A stretch of DNA of 64,000 bases, taken from contig NZ_LGIQ01000005.1 in NCBI RefSeq assembly GCF_001187725.1, positions 495,148-559,147 on the forward strand. The letters run 5' to 3'. Under the pieces are notes generated by a model. The model ran no database searches and was not told where the DNA came from. It saw only the letters and a program-made list of their open reading frames with translations. Position 1 is the stretch's first letter; the number at the start of each line of letters is the position of its first letter. The DNA is from Brevibacillus reuszeri. Its GTDB lineage: Bacteria; Bacillota; Bacilli; Brevibacillales; Brevibacillaceae. The translations under genes were made by a program, and so were the position numbers. Of this stretch, positions 15,143-24,987 are shown piece after piece.

Positions 15143-16558
15143 ATGGCAGAGAACGGAGTAGTGGAGCAGCTTGATGTCCTGGTCATTGGCTCTGGACCAG
15201 GGGGATATGTCGCAGCGATTCGAGCGGCTCAATTAGGCAAGCAAGTAGCGATTGTGGAAAAAGAAGCGGTGGTCGGCGGTGTTTGTTTGAACAAAGGCTG
15301 CATTCCTTCCAAGGCGCTCATTTCGGTAGCCCATCAGTACGAAGCGACTACTCATTCCCGGGAGATCGGGTTGCAGGTAGCGGGAGTCAGTGTCGACTTT
15401 GCCAAAGTGCAGGAATGGAAGCAAAGTGTGATCGATAAACTAACGGGCGGCGTCAAGTCGCTGCTCAAAGGAAACAAGGTCCAGCGAATCCAGGGCGAAG
15501 CGAAGCTCGTGGGAGATGATCTGGTGCAAGTGACAAACGGAGAGGAAACGAGTCTTTACCGCTTTGCACATTGTATCCTCGCTACTGGCTCCAGACCGAT
15601 TGAGCTAAAAGCTTTCCCGTATGAGGGGCGCATCCTTTCCTCTACGGAAGCGCTTACGCTCCCTGAAATTCCGAAAAGCCTGGTTGTGATCGGTGGAGGC
15701 TATATCGGAATCGAGCTGGGGCAAACGTATGCCAAACTCGGTGCCAAAGTCACGATACTGGAAGGATCGGACTCGATTTTGCCCGGGTTTGAGAAAGAAA
15801 TGTCCCGTTTCGTTGGACGAAAGCTGAAAAAGCTGGGTGTAGAGGTGCAGACGGGAGCGATCGCCAAAGAGGCGCAGCAAACAGTGGGTGAGGTCACGAT
15901 CACGTATGAAGTGAAAGGCGAGCTGCATCAGGTATCATCAGAATATTTGCTGATTACCGTAGGCAGACGTCCAAATATTGATCAGCTCGGGCTTGAAACT
16001 GTAAATATGAAGCTGACCGAGCGCGGTTTTATCCAGGTCGACCAGCAGTGCAAAACAAGTGTCCAGAGCATTTATGCGATTGGCGATATTGTAGAGGGTC
16101 TGGCCCTGGCGCATAAGGCATCCTACGAAGGCAAAATCGCAGCAGAAGTCATTGCAGGTCTGAACAGCTCCGTCAGCTATAAAACGATACCCGCTGTCGT
16201 CTTCTCAGACCCGGAGATCGCAAGTGTCGGTCTGAATGAGACAGAAGCCAAAAACCAGGGATATACGGTTTCGATCGGGAAATTCCCGTATGCTGCAAAT
16301 GGGCGTGCACTATCCCTGAATGCGGGAGACGGATTTGTAAAAATCATTGGAGACAGCGCCACGGGTGCAATCCTGGGCGGACAAATCGTTGGACCAGAAG
16401 CATCCAACCTGATCGGGGAAATTGGTCTGGCGATTGAAAAAGGTCACAAGCTGCAAGACATTGCACATACGATCCATGCGCATCCAAGCTTGGGTGAAAT
16501 CATCATGGAAGCGGCAGAAGGAGCACTTGGGCAAGGAATTCATCAGCTGAGCCGATAG
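15143..16558 (+). CDS. lpdA: Dihydrolipoyl dehydrogenase (glycine cleavage L-protein)
   Basis: The 471-residue flavoprotein disulfide reductase has the N-terminal FAD motif (VLVIGSGPGGYVAAIRAA), the redox-active pair in GGVCLNKGCIPSK, the NAD motif (LVVIGGGYIGIELG), a second FAD contact (IYAIGDIVEG) and the C-terminal His-Glu pair (HAHPSLGEIIMEA). It reoxidises the dihydrolipoyl arm, here most likely that of GcvH given the riboswitch control on both sides. ATG 15143 follows GGGGG. The 40-codon N-terminal extension of the longest frame overlaps the upstream gene and is not part of the family. No terminator is seen before riboswitch 2. Confidence 0.93.
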   Translation: MAENGVVEQLDVLVIGSGPGGYVAAIRAAQLGKQVAIVEKEAVVGGVCLNKGCIPSKALISVAHQYEATTHSREIGLQVAGVSVDFAKVQEWKQSVIDKLTGGVKSLLKGNKVQRIQGEAKLVGDDLVQVTNGEETSLYRFAHCILATGSRPIELKAFPYEGRILSSTEALTLPEIPKSLVVIGGGYIGIELGQTYAKLGAKVTILEGSDSILPGFEKEMSRFVGRKLKKLGVEVQTGAIAKEAQQTVGEVTITYEVKGELHQVSSEYLLITVGRRPNIDQLGLETVNMKLTERGFIQVDQQCKTSVQSIYAIGDIVEGLALAHKASYEGKIAAEVIAGLNSSVSYKTIPAVVFSDPEIASVGLNETEAKNQGYTVSIGKFPYAANGRALSLNAGDGFVKIIGDSATGAILGGQIVGPEASNLIGEIGLAIEKGHKLQDIAHTIHAHPSLGEIIMEAAEGALGQGIHQLSR

Positions 16559-16604
16559 ATATTCCGAGCAGTTGTTTTTCTCAGGAAATGACAAAATTTC
16601 ATAT

Positions 16605-16815
16605 GGCGGATGATGATTGTAGGAGAGACCAGATGATTTAACTGGCACCGAAGGAGCAAGTCCCAAAAACCCTTGGGATTAATCTCTCAGGTAAAGAGTA
16701 CTACAATTGGACGCACCTCTGGAGAGCGCTTGAAAAAGCCACCCAAGGGGAACGCTTCGGCAACTGCCTGCTGTCATGTACACAGGAACGAGCGCCAAAG
16801 CTAAACTCTCAGGTA
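16605..16815 (+). ncRNA. Tandem glycine riboswitch 2 (two aptamers)
   Basis: This is a second two-aptamer glycine riboswitch, 46 bases after lpdA. It shares a run of over 50 identical bases with riboswitch 1 across the inter-aptamer linker and the second aptamer. The second aptamer has a longer variable stem (about 16752-16796). The CTCTCAGGTA blocks are at about 16684 and 16806. It controls glyA through lipA. Confidence 0.95.
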
Positions 16816-16875
16816 AAAAGGACAGAGGAAAGGTAGATTACACGTTAATCTATCTTTCCTTCGTTCTTTTTTTCT
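16816..16875 (+). terminator. Riboswitch 2 expression platform (intrinsic terminator)
   Basis: GGAAAGGTAGATTA pairs with TAATCTATCTTTCC across a CACG loop, followed by a T run. The stem closely resembles that of riboswitch 1, including the same G-U pair. Confidence 0.9.
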
Positions 16876-16920
16876 TGTTAGGCAGAGCACGAGGAAAGGT
16901 AGCAAATAGGAGGAGCTTTC

Positions 16921-18171
16921 ATGGGTTTGCGGGATCATGACTTTGAAATTTTTTCGGCCATTGAAAATGAAAACAAGCGGCAGCATCGGACGTTGGAGCT
17001 GATCGCATCAGAAAACTTTGTCAGCGAAGAGGTCATGCAAGCGATGGGCTCGGTACTGACCAATAAATACGCAGAGGGCTACCCGGGCAAACGATACTAC
17101 GGTGGCTGCGAGCATGTAGACGTGGTTGAGCAGCTCGCCATTGATCGCATCTGCACCTTGTTTGGCGCCAAATACGCAAATGTTCAGCCCCACTCTGGCG
17201 CACAGGCGAATACAGCGGTCTTTTTCTCCCTGCTCCAGCCTGGCGATACGATTATGGGCATGAATCTTTCCCATGGAGGGCATTTGACCCACGGAAGTCC
17301 GGTTAGCCTGTCGGGGAAATGGTTCAACGTGGTCGCTTACGGCGTGAGAGAAGACAATCATCTGATCGATTATGACGAGGTAGAAGCGACAGCGCTGCGC
17401 GAGCGTCCAAAGCTGATCATCGCTGGGGCAAGCGCCTATCCGCGCCAGATTGATTTCGCCAAATTCAAAGAAATCGCTGACAAAATCGGAGCCAAGTTCA
17501 TGGTAGATATGGCACATATCGCCGGTCTCGTAGCGGCAGGCTTGCATCCATCTCCTGTTCCCTACGCGGATGTGGTGACGAGCACGACGCACAAAACATT
17601 GCGTGGTCCACGTGGCGGCATCATTTTGACCAACGACGAGGAAATTTTCAAAGGCATCAACAAGGCGATTTTCCCCGGTATCCAGGGCGGTCCGCTGATG
17701 CATGTGATCGCAGCAAAGGCAGTTTCCTTTAAAGAGGCACTGCAGCCGAGCTTTAAAACCTATGCAGAGCATGTTGTCAAAAATGCTTCCACGCTGGCTG
17801 CTACCCTGCTCCAAGAAGGCGCTACATTGGTGTCTGGCGGAACAGACAATCATCTCGTGCTTTTGGATGTACGCCCATGGGGATTAACGGGCAAGGAAGC
17901 AGAGGCTCTCTTGGAGGAAGCAGGAATCACGGTCAACAAAAACACGATTCCGTACGAAACAGCCAGTCCTTTTGTGACGAGCGGAGTACGTATCGGTACG
18001 GCAGCAGTTACTACACGCGGCATGAGAGAACAGGAAATGCAAGTGATTGGACGTGCGATTGCTACCGTATTGAAGGCAAAAGGCAACGCTGCTGTCAACG
18101 ATCAGGTGCGTGAGCAAATCGGCAAGCTTTGCGAGGCTTATCCATTGTACGAAAAGATCGCAGTCCAGTAG
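16921..18171 (+). CDS. glyA: Serine hydroxymethyltransferase
   Basis: This 416-residue PLP enzyme of fold type I starts with the usual [20 protein letters not shown] segment and has [15 protein letters not shown], the HSGAQAN phosphate-binding region and the PLP lysine in [16 protein letters not shown]. It interconverts serine and glycine with tetrahydrofolate. As the first gene behind glycine riboswitch 2, and with serine dehydratase immediately downstream, its job here is probably to combine glycine with the methylene-THF released by the glycine cleavage system to make serine. Housekeeping glyA often lies elsewhere, so this may be a second copy. RBS AGGAGGAG. Confidence 0.95.
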   Translation: MGLRDHDFEIFSAIENENKRQHRTLELIASENFVSEEVMQAMGSVLTNKYAEGYPGKRYYGGCEHVDVVEQLAIDRICTLFGAKYANVQPHSGAQANTAVFFSLLQPGDTIMGMNLSHGGHLTHGSPVSLSGKWFNVVAYGVREDNHLIDYDEVEATALRERPKLIIAGASAYPRQIDFAKFKEIADKIGAKFMVDMAHIAGLVAAGLHPSPVPYADVVTSTTHKTLRGPRGGIILTNDEEIFKGINKAIFPGIQGGPLMHVIAAKAVSFKEALQPSFKTYAEHVVKNASTLAATLLQEGATLVSGGTDNHLVLLDVRPWGLTGKEAEALLEEAGITVNKNTIPYETASPFVTSGVRIGTAAVTTRGMREQEMQVIGRAIATVLKAKGNAAVNDQVREQIGKLCEAYPLYEKIAVQ

Positions 18172-18186
18172 GTAGGAGGCACAGCA

Positions 18187-18705
18187 ATGATATACAATAG
18201 CTGCTTTGATATTATCGGTCCGATCATGGTAGGTCCGTCCAGCTCTCATACGGCGGGAGTGGTATCGATCGGAAAGTTTGTCTATGACTTTCTCAGAGGA
18301 GAACCGGAAGCAGTTCAAATCATTTTCTACGATTCATTCTCGGAGACCTACAAAGGGCACGGAACGGATAAAGCAGTCATTGGCGGCTTGCTCGGTATGG
18401 ACACCGATGACAAGCGAATCAGGGATGCCATTGAGATCGCAGCAGAGCGCAGTGTAGCATTTACGTTTGTATGTGAAGGGGAGTGCCCTTATTACGATCA
18501 TCCCAATACCGCTCTCATCACAGCGCGAAAAGAAAATGAATCGGTGGTTATCGGCGGAGTCTCAATCGGGGGCGGTATCTCCAAAATCTTTCATATCAAT
18601 GGATACACGGTCGATATCCCCTTGAATGCTGATTATGACCTGGCTGAGATCAGAGCGCGGTATGCGGAGAAACCACGCTGTGCGGCGTACGTAGGGGGAT
18701 TGTAA
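18187..18705 (+). CDS. sdaAB: L-serine dehydratase, iron-sulfur type, beta subunit (no ACT domain)
   Basis: The 172-residue protein has the SDH_beta signature at its N-terminus (FDIIGPIMVGPSSSHTAG) and FSETYKGHGTDKAVIGGLLG. With SdaAA it deaminates L-serine to pyruvate and ammonia using a 4Fe-4S cluster. B. subtilis SdaAB is about 220 residues and ends in an ACT domain; here the protein stops about where that domain would begin (RCAAYVGGL). The stop codon touches the next start, so no frameshift is obvious. Cys residues in CEGECPYYDHP are visible. It lies 15 bases after glyA. Confidence 0.9.
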   Translation: MIYNSCFDIIGPIMVGPSSSHTAGVVSIGKFVYDFLRGEPEAVQIIFYDSFSETYKGHGTDKAVIGGLLGMDTDDKRIRDAIEIAAERSVAFTFVCEGECPYYDHPNTALITARKENESVVIGGVSIGGGISKIFHINGYTVDIPLNADYDLAEIRARYAEKPRCAAYVGGL

Positions 18706-19578
18706 ATGAACTTCACATCAATGATAGAGCTGCAAGAGGTTTGCGAAAGCAGCAATAGGAGCATTGCCGAGGCGATGCTTGCGCGCGAAAGCAGCAAGTC
18801 GGGACAGTCCGAACAGGAGATCAGCGAAAAAATGAAGCTGCGCCTGGTCAAAATGAAGGAAGCAATCGATCAGGGGGTCATAGACCAAAGCCTTGCTCCG
18901 AGTGGGATTTCTGGTGGAGACGCCTACAAGATGGAGCGCTATCTGGAAAAAGGCGAACAGCTCACGGGCAATCTTGTCGCCGATGCGATGAAGTTCGCTT
19001 TTGCCACTTCTGAAATGAATGCAAGGATGGGGATTATTGTAGCGACTCCGACGGCTGGCTCAGCAGGAATTTTGCCAGGCTGCCTGTTCTCGCTTCATGA
19101 AAACCAGAAGTTTACGTTCGAGCATCTGGTTATGGGATTGTTTACGGCGAGCGCAATCGGATATGTAATTGCCAACCGTTCCTTTATCTCAGGTGCAGCG
19201 GGAGGCTGTCAGGCAGAAGTAGGTTCAGCGACTGCAATGGCTGCTGCTGCCATCGTGGAGCTCAAGCAAGGCACGCCTCGGCAAGCGATAAATGCTGCGG
19301 CGATTGCGCTTAAATCCATGCTGGGTCTGGTGTGCGATCCGGTAGCGGGACTGGTGGAAGTGCCTTGCATCAAGCGAAACGTCATCGGATCGTCCATCGC
19401 ATTTTCCGCAGCGGATATTGCACTGGCGGGCATCGAAAGTCAGGTGCCATGCGATGAAGTGATCGGTGCAATGTATGACATCGGCAGAAAAATGCCGCGG
19501 GCACTGCGGGAGACAGCACTTGGCGGTCTTGCCGTAACACCGACTGGAGCAGCGATTAAAGAACGTATCATGAAATAA
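18706..19578 (+). CDS. sdaAA: L-serine dehydratase, iron-sulfur type, alpha subunit
   Basis: The 290-residue alpha subunit has the expected cysteines for cluster binding (SGAAGGCQAEVGSA, LGLVCDPVAG, VEVPCIKRN) and the ATPTAGSAGILPG segment. Its ATG directly follows the sdaAB stop codon (TAAATG), so the two subunits are translationally coupled. In this operon it drains serine made by GlyA to pyruvate, which makes glycine a carbon and nitrogen source. Confidence 0.94.
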   Translation: MNFTSMIELQEVCESSNRSIAEAMLARESSKSGQSEQEISEKMKLRLVKMKEAIDQGVIDQSLAPSGISGGDAYKMERYLEKGEQLTGNLVADAMKFAFATSEMNARMGIIVATPTAGSAGILPGCLFSLHENQKFTFEHLVMGLFTASAIGYVIANRSFISGAAGGCQAEVGSATAMAAAAIVELKQGTPRQAINAAAIALKSMLGLVCDPVAGLVEVPCIKRNVIGSSIAFSAADIALAGIESQVPCDEVIGAMYDIGRKMPRALRETALGGLAVTPTGAAIKERIMK

Positions 19579-19600
19579 ATGATTAGGGGAGAAAACCAGG

Positions 19601-20710
19601 ATGGAAGCTTTAAAAAGAACGCCTTTGTTCCCGCTCTACGCCGATTATGGCGCCAAGGTTATCGATTTTGGCGGCTGGGAGCTGCCTGTTCAATTTAGCA
19701 GCATTATCGACGAACATCATGCCGTGCGGACGCAAGCTGGCTTGTTCGATGTATCCCACATGGGGGAAGTAACGATAGAAGGACCAGACGCAACCGCGTG
19801 TGTCCAATATTTGATTACAAATGACATTTCGAATTTGCAAATCAATCAGGCGGTATACGCTGCACTGTGCTACCCGAACGGTGGCACCGTAGATGATTTA
19901 CTCGTTTACAAGCAGGGAGAGCAAAAGTATCTTCTCGTCATCAACGCATCCAACATCGACAAGGACGTGGACTGGATTTTGTCCCATGCCACCGGCGATG
20001 TGACCATCGAAAATGTTAGCAGCAAAACAGCGCAGCTAGCCCTGCAAGGACCGGTCGCAGAAAAAGTGCTGCAACGAATGACCGCAACAGACCTGTCCGA
20101 GATTGCCTATTTCACCTTCAAGGACGATGTAGAGGTAGCAGGCATCAAAGCATTGGTGTCGCGTACTGGCTACACCGGTGAAGACGGTTTTGAGCTGTAT
20201 CTGGATGCAGCGGAAGCGCCAGCCCTGTGGGAAAAAATTCTTGAGGAAGGAAAAGCAGATGGCGTCGTTCCGTGCGGATTAGGTGCGAGAGACACGCTGC
20301 GCTTTGAAGCCAGACTCCCGTTGTATGGACAGGAGCTTGGCCCGGACATCAGCCCGCTCGAAGCAGGAATCGGCTTTGCTGTGAAGCTACAAAAGGAAGC
20401 AGACTTTATTGGCAAAGAAGCGCTGCAGAAGCAAAAAGAAGAGGGCGTATCCCGCAAGGTTGTCGGAATTGAGCTGATCGGACGCGGAATCCCGCGCAAC
20501 GGCTATCCGGTCTATTCGGCAGATGCCGCGGAAACAGACGAAGCGATCGGCTATGTCACTTCGGGAACTCAATCGCCTACCTTGAAGAAAAATTTGGGTC
20601 TGGCTCTGATCAAAGCAGATTATGCGTTGCTCGGAACAGCCCTCACCGTCGAAATTCGCGGCAAAAGAATCGAAGCCGTTACGGTAAAAGCCCCATTTTA
20701 TAAACGATAA
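19601..20710 (+). CDS. gcvT: Glycine cleavage system T-protein (aminomethyltransferase)
   Basis: The 369-residue T-protein has [17 protein letters not shown] near residue 50, [13 protein letters not shown] around 187 and a C-terminal GCV_T domain ending [16 protein letters not shown]. It moves the methylene group from aminomethyl-lipoyl GcvH to tetrahydrofolate and releases ammonia. It is the third step-set of the operon, 22 bases after sdaAA, with GGGGAGA as ribosome site. Length is normal for Bacillus-type GcvT. Confidence 0.95.
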   Translation: MEALKRTPLFPLYADYGAKVIDFGGWELPVQFSSIIDEHHAVRTQAGLFDVSHMGEVTIEGPDATACVQYLITNDISNLQINQAVYAALCYPNGGTVDDLLVYKQGEQKYLLVINASNIDKDVDWILSHATGDVTIENVSSKTAQLALQGPVAEKVLQRMTATDLSEIAYFTFKDDVEVAGIKALVSRTGYTGEDGFELYLDAAEAPALWEKILEEGKADGVVPCGLGARDTLRFEARLPLYGQELGPDISPLEAGIGFAVKLQKEADFIGKEALQKQKEEGVSRKVVGIELIGRGIPRNGYPVYSADAAETDEAIGYVTSGTQSPTLKKNLGLALIKADYALLGTALTVEIRGKRIEAVTVKAPFYKR

Positions 20711-20767
20711 AGCAAGACTTGCAAAAACAAATCAACCACTAGCAGATACATTGGAGGAGAACAAATC

Positions 20768-21157
20768 ATGAGTAAAGTAGTAGAGAACTGGCTGTACAGT
20801 AAGGAACACGAGTGGGTAGAAGTATTGGGAGAAAATCGCGTACGTGTAGGGATTACAGATTTTGCCCAAAACCAGTTAGGCGATCTCGTTTTCGTAGAAA
20901 TTCCGCAAGTAGGAGACGAAGTAACCGCAGATGAGACGATGGGAACGGTTGAATCCGTAAAAGCTGTATCCGACCTGTTTTCTCCAGTAAGTGGGAAAGT
21001 CGTAGAAGTAAATGCAGAGCTCGAGGACAGTCCAGAAGTCATCAACTCCGATGCATATGGTCAGGGCTGGATGATCGTGATTGAGCTTTCCAATCCAGAT
21101 GAGCTTAAGGGGCTGCTTACTGCCCAACAATACGCGGCATTCGTTGAGGAGGAATAA
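20768..21157 (+). CDS. gcvH: Glycine cleavage system H-protein
   Basis: This 129-residue lipoyl carrier has the lipoylation site in GTVESVKAVSDLFSP (Lys near residue 63) and the C-terminal GWMIVIELSNPDEL segment. It shuttles the aminomethyl group between GcvP, GcvT and LpdA. A good ribosome site (TTGGAGGAG) precedes the ATG. It is separated from gcvT by 57 bases and followed two bases later by gcvPA. Confidence 0.96.
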   Translation: MSKVVENWLYSKEHEWVEVLGENRVRVGITDFAQNQLGDLVFVEIPQVGDEVTADETMGTVESVKAVSDLFSPVSGKVVEVNAELEDSPEVINSDAYGQGWMIVIELSNPDELKGLLTAQQYAAFVEEE

Positions 21158-21159
21158 AG

Positions 21160-22512
21160 GTGAATTATCGCTACCTGCCTACTACCCCAGAAGACAAAGC
21201 TGAAATGCTCTCCTTTCTTGGAATCGAGAGCGTCGAAGAGCTTTTTGCAGATATTCCTGAAAGCGTGCGGTTCAAAGGAAGCTTGCAAATTCCTGCAGCT
21301 TTATCGGAGCCGGATACTGTTCGGCATTTCACCAAGCTAGCCAGAAAGAATGTAGACGCCAGTGAGTATGCCTATTTCCTCGGAGCAGGCATCTATGATC
21401 ATTACATTCCAAGCACGGTCAACCATGTGATTTCGCGCTCCGAGTTTTATACAGCCTATACACCATATCAGCCGGAGATCAGCCAGGGAGAGCTGCAAGC
21501 GATTTTTGAGTTCCAGACGATGATTTGTGAGCTGTCTGGAATGGAGGTAGCCAACTCCTCCATGTATGACGGGGCTACTGCTTTTGCTGAGGCAGCGAAC
21601 CTGGCAGTTGGCGGCGCATCCGGGAAAAACGTGGTTGTATCCAAAGCTGTTCATCCGGAAGCACGTGAGATTTTACTTGTCAATGCAAAAGGTCAGGGCT
21701 ATGAGGTCATTGAGGTTGACTGTAAAGGCGGCGTGACTGATTTGGCGGCTCTGGAGAGTGCCGTCAATGAGAATACCGCAGCGATAATGGTTCAATACCC
21801 GAACTTCTTCGGTGCGATTGAGGATTTGGCTTCGATCGAAAAGATTGCCCATAAACAAAAGGGTTTGTTTGTCGTCAGCTCCAATCCATTGGCGCTGGGC
21901 GTTCTTCAGCCACCGGGAGCGTACAACGCAGATATCGTTGTGGGCGAGGTGCAGCCATTGGGTATTCAAATGCAGCTAGGCGGACCATCCTGCGGATATT
22001 TCGCGGTGAAAGAAAAGCTGATGCGCAAAATTCCTGGACGAATCGTAGGACAAACGACAGACCAGGAAGGCAAAAGAGGCTTCGTTCTTACCCTACAAGC
22101 GCGTGAGCAGCATATCCGCCGGGAAAAAGCGACGTCCAACATTTGCTCCAACCAAGCATTAAATGCACTCGCTGCCTCTGTCGCCATGTCTGCATTGGGC
22201 AAAACAGGCGTACAGGAAATGGCACGGTTGAACGTACAAAAAACACAATATGCGATTCGTGAAATCGCCAAGCTAGCTGACTACAGCTTGGTTTATCACA
22301 ATCCTGTATTCAATGAATTCGTTGTAAAGGCTCCAAAAGCTGTGGCAGAAGTAAACCGCGAGCTACTCAAGCGCAAAATCGTCGGTGGTTACGATTTGGG
22401 ACGCGACTATCCTGAACTTGCGGGCCATATGCTGCTGGCTGTGACAGAAGCGCGTACAAAAGAAGAAATTGATGCACTTGTCCAAGGATTGGAGGAAATC
22501 GGCCGTGGGTAA
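21160..22512 (+). CDS. gcvPA: Glycine dehydrogenase (decarboxylating) subunit 1
   Basis: The 450-residue protein matches the N-terminal half of P-protein. It starts [20 protein letters not shown] and has [20 protein letters not shown] and [12 protein letters not shown]. In Bacillota and many archaea P-protein is split into this non-PLP-binding subunit and GcvPB. The GTG start lies behind GAGGAGGAATAAAG, partly inside the gcvH end. Together the subunits decarboxylate glycine and load the aminomethyl group on GcvH. Confidence 0.95.
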   Translation: MNYRYLPTTPEDKAEMLSFLGIESVEELFADIPESVRFKGSLQIPAALSEPDTVRHFTKLARKNVDASEYAYFLGAGIYDHYIPSTVNHVISRSEFYTAYTPYQPEISQGELQAIFEFQTMICELSGMEVANSSMYDGATAFAEAANLAVGGASGKNVVVSKAVHPEAREILLVNAKGQGYEVIEVDCKGGVTDLAALESAVNENTAAIMVQYPNFFGAIEDLASIEKIAHKQKGLFVVSSNPLALGVLQPPGAYNADIVVGEVQPLGIQMQLGGPSCGYFAVKEKLMRKIPGRIVGQTTDQEGKRGFVLTLQAREQHIRREKATSNICSNQALNALAASVAMSALGKTGVQEMARLNVQKTQYAIREIAKLADYSLVYHNPVFNEFVVKAPKAVAEVNRELLKRKIVGGYDLGRDYPELAGHMLLAVTEARTKEEIDALVQGLEEIGRG

Positions 22513-24025
22513 CAACAAGGAGAAAGAACTTATTTTTGAAATGAGCAAAAAAGGTCGCGTAGCGTACAGCTTATCTGAATGCGATGTTCCAGAGGTTGCG
22601 CTCGATTCTGTGTTCCCTGCCGAGTACCTGCGTCAAACACCGGCTGAACTGCCAGAGGTATCCGAGCTGGACCTGATGCGTCACTATACGGAGCTGTCCA
22701 ATCGCAACATCGGGATTGATACTACCTTTTATCCACTCGGATCTTGCACGATGAAATACAATCCGAAAATTAACGAAGATGTGGCACGCTATGCGGGCTT
22801 CGCCAAAATCCATCCATACCAGGCAGAAGATACGCTGCAAGGCGCTCTGCAGGTGCTTTATGATTTACAGACTGAGCTATGTGAAATTACCGGCATGGAT
22901 GAAGTGAGCCTGCAGCCTGCGGCAGGTGCTCAAGGCGAGTGGACCGCTTTGATGATGATTCGCGCTTACCATGAGAGCCGTGGCGAGAATCGGAAACAGG
23001 TTATCGTACCGGATACTGCGCACGGAACCAACCCTGCGAGTGTAGCCGTAGCTGGTTTGGATACCGTCACGATTTCGTCTGACGAGCAAGGAAACGTAAA
23101 CCTCGATGAGCTGCGTAAGGCAGTAGGACCAAACACAGCTGCCCTTATGCTGACGAACCCAAGCACGCTCGGTCTGTTTGAAGAAAACATCGTAGAAATC
23201 GCCAAAATCGTTCACGAAGCAGGCGGGATGCTCTACTACGATGGAGCGAATACAAATGCGATCCTGGGGATTACACGTCCGGGCGACATGGGCTTTGACG
23301 TGGTTCACTTGAACATGCATAAAACGTTCACGGGGCCACATGGCGGCGGCGGTCCTGGTGCGGGTCCGATTGGCTGCAAGAAGGAACTGGTGCCGTTCTT
23401 GCCTCGTCCAAAAGTAGTAAAGGATGGCGAGACGTATCGCCTGGACTACGATATTCCACAATCCATCGGGCGTGTGAAGGCATACTACGGCAACTTTGGT
23501 ATTTTGCTGCGTACGTTTGTCTACATCCGCGCGAACGGTCCAGTAGGATTGCGACGTGTTTCCGAAGAGGCAGTGCTCAACGCCAACTACATGATGCGTA
23601 AGCTGGCGCCTCACTACGATCTTGCTTATGACCGCGTCTGCAAGCATGAATTTGTCTTGTCTGGTCGCCGTCAAAAGAAACTGGGTGTGCGCACGCTCGA
23701 TATTGCCAAGCGTTTGCTTGATTTCGGCTATCATCCGCCGACCATTTACTTCCCGCTCATTGTTGATGAATGCATGATGATTGAGCCGACAGAGACAGAG
23801 TCCAAAGAGACTATGGATAAATTTATTGATGTGTTGATCGAAATTGCCAAGGAAGTAGAGGAAAATCCTGCAATTGTTCAGGAAGCACCTCACACTACGG
23901 TCGTCTCCCGTCTGGATGAAGTAACAGCAGCACGTAAACCGATCCTGCGTTATCGTAAGACTCTTCAAGAGCAAGCTGCGCTTCAAGAGGAGGGGAGTAA
24001 CGTAAATGAGGGTGTCAACGTCTGA
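22505..24025 (+). CDS. gcvPB: Glycine dehydrogenase (decarboxylating) subunit 2
   Basis: This 506-residue PLP subunit has [13 protein letters not shown], the cofactor lysine in [21 protein letters not shown] and a C-terminal [17 protein letters not shown] segment. I set the start at GTG 22505, eight bases inside the end of gcvPA and nine after GGAGG; the first Met of the longest frame (22469) lacks a ribosome site. Translational coupling with gcvPA fits the alpha2-beta2 enzyme. The end overlaps lipA by 20 bases. Confidence 0.94.
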   Translation: MGNNKEKELIFEMSKKGRVAYSLSECDVPEVALDSVFPAEYLRQTPAELPEVSELDLMRHYTELSNRNIGIDTTFYPLGSCTMKYNPKINEDVARYAGFAKIHPYQAEDTLQGALQVLYDLQTELCEITGMDEVSLQPAAGAQGEWTALMMIRAYHESRGENRKQVIVPDTAHGTNPASVAVAGLDTVTISSDEQGNVNLDELRKAVGPNTAALMLTNPSTLGLFEENIVEIAKIVHEAGGMLYYDGANTNAILGITRPGDMGFDVVHLNMHKTFTGPHGGGGPGAGPIGCKKELVPFLPRPKVVKDGETYRLDYDIPQSIGRVKAYYGNFGILLRTFVYIRANGPVGLRRVSEEAVLNANYMMRKLAPHYDLAYDRVCKHEFVLSGRRQKKLGVRTLDIAKRLLDFGYHPPTIYFPLIVDECMMIEPTETESKETMDKFIDVLIEIAKEVEENPAIVQEAPHTTVVSRLDEVTAARKPILRYRKTLQEQAALQEEGSNVNEGVNV

Positions 24026-24884
24026 GCGCAAGCCTGATTGGTTAAAAATAAAGCTAAACACAAACGACCAGATGAAAGAGCTAAAGGCGATCATGCGTGG
24101 CAGCGAGCTGCACACCGTATGCGAAGAGGCCAAGTGCCCCAATATTTATGAGTGCTGGAGCAATCGAACAGCGACGTTTATGATTCTGGGAAGCATTTGC
24201 ACGCGGGCATGCCGTTTTTGTGCCGTGAATACAGGCTTGCCTACCGAGCTGGACAGGGAAGAGCCGGAAAAGGTAGCGAAGGCAACAGCGCAAATGGGAT
24301 TAAAGCATGTGGTCGTGACCTCCGTGGCGCGTGATGACTTGCAGGATGGCGGAGCAGCGATTTTTGCGGAAACGATTCGTGCCATTCGCACGCGTAACCC
24401 AATTACCGGAGTTGAAGTGCTGATCCCTGATTTTAACGGCTCCGAGGAATCACTAGCGGTCGTATTGGCAGCGAAGCCGGATATTTTGAACCACAATATC
24501 GAGACGGTAGAACGTCTGTCCGATCGCGTACGGGCGAGAGCGAAATATCAGCGCTCTCTGACACTCTTGGAAAATGCCAAGAAGCTTCGCGAAGGGCAAA
24601 TGACCAAGTCGAGCATCATGCTCGGGCTTGGCGAGACGATCGAAGAGATTGTACAAACGATGCGCGACTTGCGAGCAGTAGCGTGCAATATTCTCACGGT
24701 CGGTCAGTATTTGCAGCCAACCAAAAAACATCTGCCTGTCATGAAGTACTACACGCCAGAAGAGTTCCGCGAGATAAAGGAAATCGGCCTCGAGATGGGC
24801 TATGATCACGTAGAATCAGGCCCGCTTGTCCGCAGCTCTTATCACGCTCATGAACAAGTAGAGAAAGCAACCATGGCCAAGTAA
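24006..24884 (+). CDS. lipA: Lipoyl synthase (radical SAM)
   Basis: The 292-residue enzyme has both cysteine sets of LipA: the auxiliary cluster motif [12 protein letters not shown] and the radical-[11 protein letters not shown], plus the C-terminal RSSYHA. It inserts two sulfurs into octanoyl groups, for example on the GcvH lysine, so its place at the end of the gcv operon ties cofactor supply to carrier demand. The ATG overlaps gcvPB. The ribosome site AGGAGGGG lies within gcvPB. Confidence 0.95.
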   Translation: MRVSTSERKPDWLKIKLNTNDQMKELKAIMRGSELHTVCEEAKCPNIYECWSNRTATFMILGSICTRACRFCAVNTGLPTELDREEPEKVAKATAQMGLKHVVVTSVARDDLQDGGAAIFAETIRAIRTRNPITGVEVLIPDFNGSEESLAVVLAAKPDILNHNIETVERLSDRVRARAKYQRSLTLLENAKKLREGQMTKSSIMLGLGETIEEIVQTMRDLRAVACNILTVGQYLQPTKKHLPVMKYYTPEEFREIKEIGLEMGYDHVESGPLVRSSYHAHEQVEKATMAK

Positions 24885-24915
24885 AACGATATTCATTGCG
24901 CAGCAAAAAGAAGAT

Positions 24916-24950
24916 CTCCCGTGCTTGTTTAACAGGCAACGGGAGCTTCC
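24916..24950 (+). terminator. Hairpin after lipA, possible terminator
   Basis: CTCCCGT pairs with ACGGGAG around a 16-base loop. The following CTTCCTGTTTG is only partly T-rich, so some readthrough into purU is likely. Confidence 0.5.
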
Positions 24951-24987
24951 TGTTTGTACGTGGAATTGAAAAAACGGAGGAATCAGT

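Noticed and set aside
22877..24142. 421-codon open frame on the minus strand opposite gcvPB and lipA
   Set aside because: It is fully antisense to well-recognised genes, has a low-complexity Arg/His/Cys-rich composition and no ribosome site or family features.
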